From Pseudoalteromonas neustonica (GTDB lineage Bacteria > Pseudomonadota > Gammaproteobacteria > Enterobacterales > Alteromonadaceae), in contig NZ_BDDS01000001.1 of assembly GCF_001653135.1 (NCBI RefSeq), positions 372,001 through 436,000 of the forward strand: 64,000 bases of DNA. Direction: 5' to 3'. A program made the translations under genes and the position numbers. Of this stretch, positions 61,986 to 64,000 are shown one piece after another. The first letter of the stretch is position 1; each line of letters begins with the position of its first letter. The notes beneath the pieces were generated by a model that saw only the letters and a program-made list of their open reading frames with translations, searched no databases and was not told the origin of the DNA.

Positions 61986-64000
61986 TTAGTCACCTCTTAA
62001 ACCGGCATCTTTCATAAGGTTTTCAAGCTCATCTTGTAATTCAAACAGTTCAGGTTCTATTTGCTCTAGTTCACAGTCATTTTTAAGCGAAGTTTCAATA
62101 GTTTCTGAAAGAGCCTTTAACTTTGGCACTCCCGTATAACAACACGCACCATGAAATTTATGAATAATACTTAAAACATGCTCACAATCTTGGCTAGTGG
62201 TGGCCTCATCAAGTAGGCGCAATGTTTCTGGCACACTCAGTAGTAACATGTTGAGCATTTCAAGGGCGAGCTCATTTTTACTTCCGGCACGTTGCAATGC
62301 CAATGGCCAATCTAGCGATGTGCTAACAAAAGGAGGCTCTATGTATGCTTGGATATTCCGATTTTTGTCACGTTTAAGAGGCGATTGTGGACTATGATCA
62401 CTAATAATTTGTTTTAGCATATCCTCATCAATTGGCTTGGTTAAATAGCCTTTAAAACCGTCTTTAATGAGTTGTTCTTTTTCACCAGCAAGCGCATGGG
62501 CGGTGACAGCAATAATAGGCGTGTCTTCATTTAATGAGGATTCTAAAATTAATTTGCAGGCAGTAATACCATCCATTATGGGCATTTGAATGTCCATAAA
62601 AATAATATCGTATTTATTGCTCTTACAAATGCTATAAGCTTGGGATCCGTTATGAGCGGTATCTATGTGCTCTATTTGCTCTTCAAGTAATGTGCAAATG
62701 AGTTTTAAATTAGCATCGTTGTCATCAACCACAAGGACTTTAAGCGGCAGTAGCTTTTCGGTGTTTTCTTCAATGTTATGAACAGGGTGATCAAGGCGAT
62801 ACGGTGCTGCAAGTACTTCACATAATTTGCGATGGTTGAGTGGTTTACTAAGGCATGCATCTGCACCGCAGCCTATATAGGCTTCTCGCATATTATGAGA
62901 GACGGTATTGAGCATTAAATATAAGTAATCGGTAGAGTCTCTAGCGGCTTTAATATAGCCTTTTAAACGCTGCATTTCATCGACTGCAGCAACATGGCCG
63001 ATAATACAAATGTCGTAATTAAACTCTTTGTTTATCTCTGCTAAAAAGCTTTCTTCTGTAAAGCAGCCCGTCACTTGAGTTTGCCATTCATTTAATAATG
63101 ACAATACAGCATGGTGAGTATGCTCATGCGGCTCAAGATATAAAATGCGTTTGTTAGCAAGTGATTTACTCGGCAAATCACTATTGTAACTATGATTAGG
63201 GATTCTAAATACACCATTAAAGGTAAAGCACGTACCTTGGCCCGGCGCTGAATTGAGGGTTATTCGACCGCCCATCGCTTCAACGATATGCTTAGTAATA
63301 ATCAAACCTAAACCAGTACCCCCAAACTTACGTGTAATGCTTGAGTCCGCTTGGCCAAAAGGGGTAAACAATGCATCTTGCTTATCCATTGGAATGCCAA
63401 CGCCCGTATCAGTAACTGAGACTAAAACAGAGGCGCGCTCTTCATCAAGCAGTCGATGGCCTATATCAATTTTGATTGCGCCTTTTTCAGTAAACTTAAT
63501 GGCGTTGCTGATCAAATTGATTAACACTTGCTTAAAGCGAGTTGGGTCACCGGTAATGTTATCAGGTACTTGTGAATTAATATAAATCGATAGTTCGAGC
63601 TGTTTTTCATCAGCACTTGGGGCTAGTAAAGTGAGCACTTCGTTAACGTTATCGCGTAGCTGGAATTGAATTGATTCAAGTTCCATTGCACCAGCTTCTA
63701 ATTTAGAAAAATCTAAAATATCACTAATGATAGTCATTAAACTATTGGCTGATAACTCAATGGTATCGAGGTAATCTTTTTGATGTTTATTAAGCGGTGT
63801 TTTATGTAACTGCCGAGTAAAACCAATTACACCGTTAAGAGGCGTTCGTAATTCATGACTCATTTTTGCTAAAAAGTCAGATTTAACACGGTTAGCGTCT
63901 TGCGCATCTGTTTTGGCAATGCTGAGTTGAATATTTTGTGTTTCATAAAGCTCTAATGATTCACGTAAATCGCTGGTGGCTTGGTCAATGTGTTTTTGCA
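61986..64000 (-). CDS. barA: BarA-type hybrid sensor histidine kinase, C-terminal part (cut by window end)
   Basis: About 670 residues of the C-terminal portion; the N-terminal sensor and membrane part lies past base 64000. In order: coiled coil leading to SDFLAKMSHELRTPLNGVIG (phospho-accepting His), an ATPase domain with LINLISNAIKFTEKG, DTGVGIPMDKQD and GGTGLGLIITKHIVEAMGG, a degenerate receiver, a true receiver with Asp in DIIFMDIQMPIMDG, and an HPt domain with HKFHGACCYTG. The layout and wording follow E. coli BarA closely. BarA with UvrY controls Csr small RNAs and thus CsrA activity. Confidence 0.93.
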   Translation of the reverse strand, partial: QKHIDQATSDLRESLELYETQNIQLSIAKTDAQDANRVKSDFLAKMSHELRTPLNGVIGFTRQLHKTPLNKHQKDYLDTIELSANSLMTIISDILDFSKLEAGAMELESIQFQLRDNVNEVLTLLAPSADEKQLELSIYINSQVPDNITGDPTRFKQVLINLISNAIKFTEKGAIKIDIGHRLLDEERASVLVSVTDTGVGIPMDKQDALFTPFGQADSSITRKFGGTGLGLIITKHIVEAMGGRITLNSAPGQGTCFTFNGVFRIPNHSYNSDLPSKSLANKRILYLEPHEHTHHAVLSLLNEWQTQVTGCFTEESFLAEINKEFNYDICIIGHVAAVDEMQRLKGYIKAARDSTDYLYLMLNTVSHNMREAYIGCGADACLSKPLNHRKLCEVLAAPYRLDHPVHNIEENTEKLLPLKVLVVDDNDANLKLICTLLEEQIEHIDTAHNGSQAYSICKSNKYDIIFMDIQMPIMDGITACKLILESSLNEDTPIIAVTAHALAGEKEQLIKDGFKGYLTKPIDEDMLKQIISDHSPQSPLKRDKNRNIQAYIEPPFVSTSLDWPLALQRAGSKNELALEMLNMLLLSVPETLRLLDEATTSQDCEHVLSIIHKFHGACCYTGVPKLKALSETIETSLKNDCELEQIEPELFELQDELENLMKDAGLRGD

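Noticed and set aside
63253-63585. 110-codon open frame on the plus strand within barA
   Set aside because: It is antisense to the conserved ATPase domain of the kinase; no independent evidence for coding.

Overview
The window looks like chromosomal DNA of a marine gammaproteobacterium of the order Alteromonadales, most likely Pseudoalteromonas or a close relative. This rests on the AT-rich composition, the recX-alaS-lysC-csrA order, a BarA sensor, a bifunctional glutathionylspermidine synthetase/amidase, and protein similarity judged by eye. No rRNA, tRNA, CRISPR array, prophage or complete insertion sequence was found. Genes are dense and mostly chromosomal in character, with an accessory stretch at about 21.7-28.7 kb.

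Layout. 1-2.4 kb: minus-strand MacB-type efflux operon (adaptor, ATPase, start of a permease) behind a probable sigma-54 promoter. 2.4-4.4 kb: LysE-type exporter with a divergent Lrp/AsnC regulator, then a HugZ-like protein. 4.6-8.8 kb: RND adaptor and pump. 8.9-11.8 kb: dehydrogenase-like protein, DUF2269 and DoxX-like trio, and a DUF2189 membrane protein. 12.2-14.2 kb: BlaI-type repressor with an M56 membrane protease carrying ankyrin repeats, behind a promoter bracketed by two identical palindromes. 14.4-17.1 kb: AlgI-like O-acyltransferase with an SGNH-like partner. 17.3-19.7 kb: ABC exporter. 19.8-21.7 kb: gss. 22-28.4 kb: two periplasmic binding proteins, two diguanylate cyclases, an Ntn hydrolase and a lipoprotein. 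29.1-35.3 kb: choline-to-glycine-betaine module betI-betB-betA with a short BCCT-like transporter and a TorF-family porin. 35.4-39.9 kb: LytS/LytTR-type two-component pair and a serine hydrolase with TPRs. 40-45.9 kb: two ABC transporter operons diverging from a GntR-type operator, one with a secreted TAP-like peptidase. 46-50.2 kb: oxidoreductase, TPR protein, three tandem cold-shock genes with near-identical leaders, and a SnoaL-like/LysR divergent pair. 50.4-56.5 kb: housekeeping block ribA, membrane protein, recX, alaS, lysC, csrA. 56.5-64 kb: YcxB-like protein, secreted phosphoesterase, OmpR-type two-component pair, amidohydrolase lipoprotein and the C-terminal part of BarA, cut by the window end.

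Non-coding structure. One family of short repeats with imperfect terminal inverted repeats and TA flanks occurs four times (about 11.9, 24.0, 28.6 and 60.0 kb). A separate 275-bp element with 23-bp terminal repeats and two nested perfect inverted repeats lies between betA and the BCCT gene. The cold-shock triplet has a 65-bp leader block repeated before each gene. Start codons were moved from the longest possible reading frame where a ribosome-binding site, family N-terminus or signal peptide argued for it; those cases are stated.
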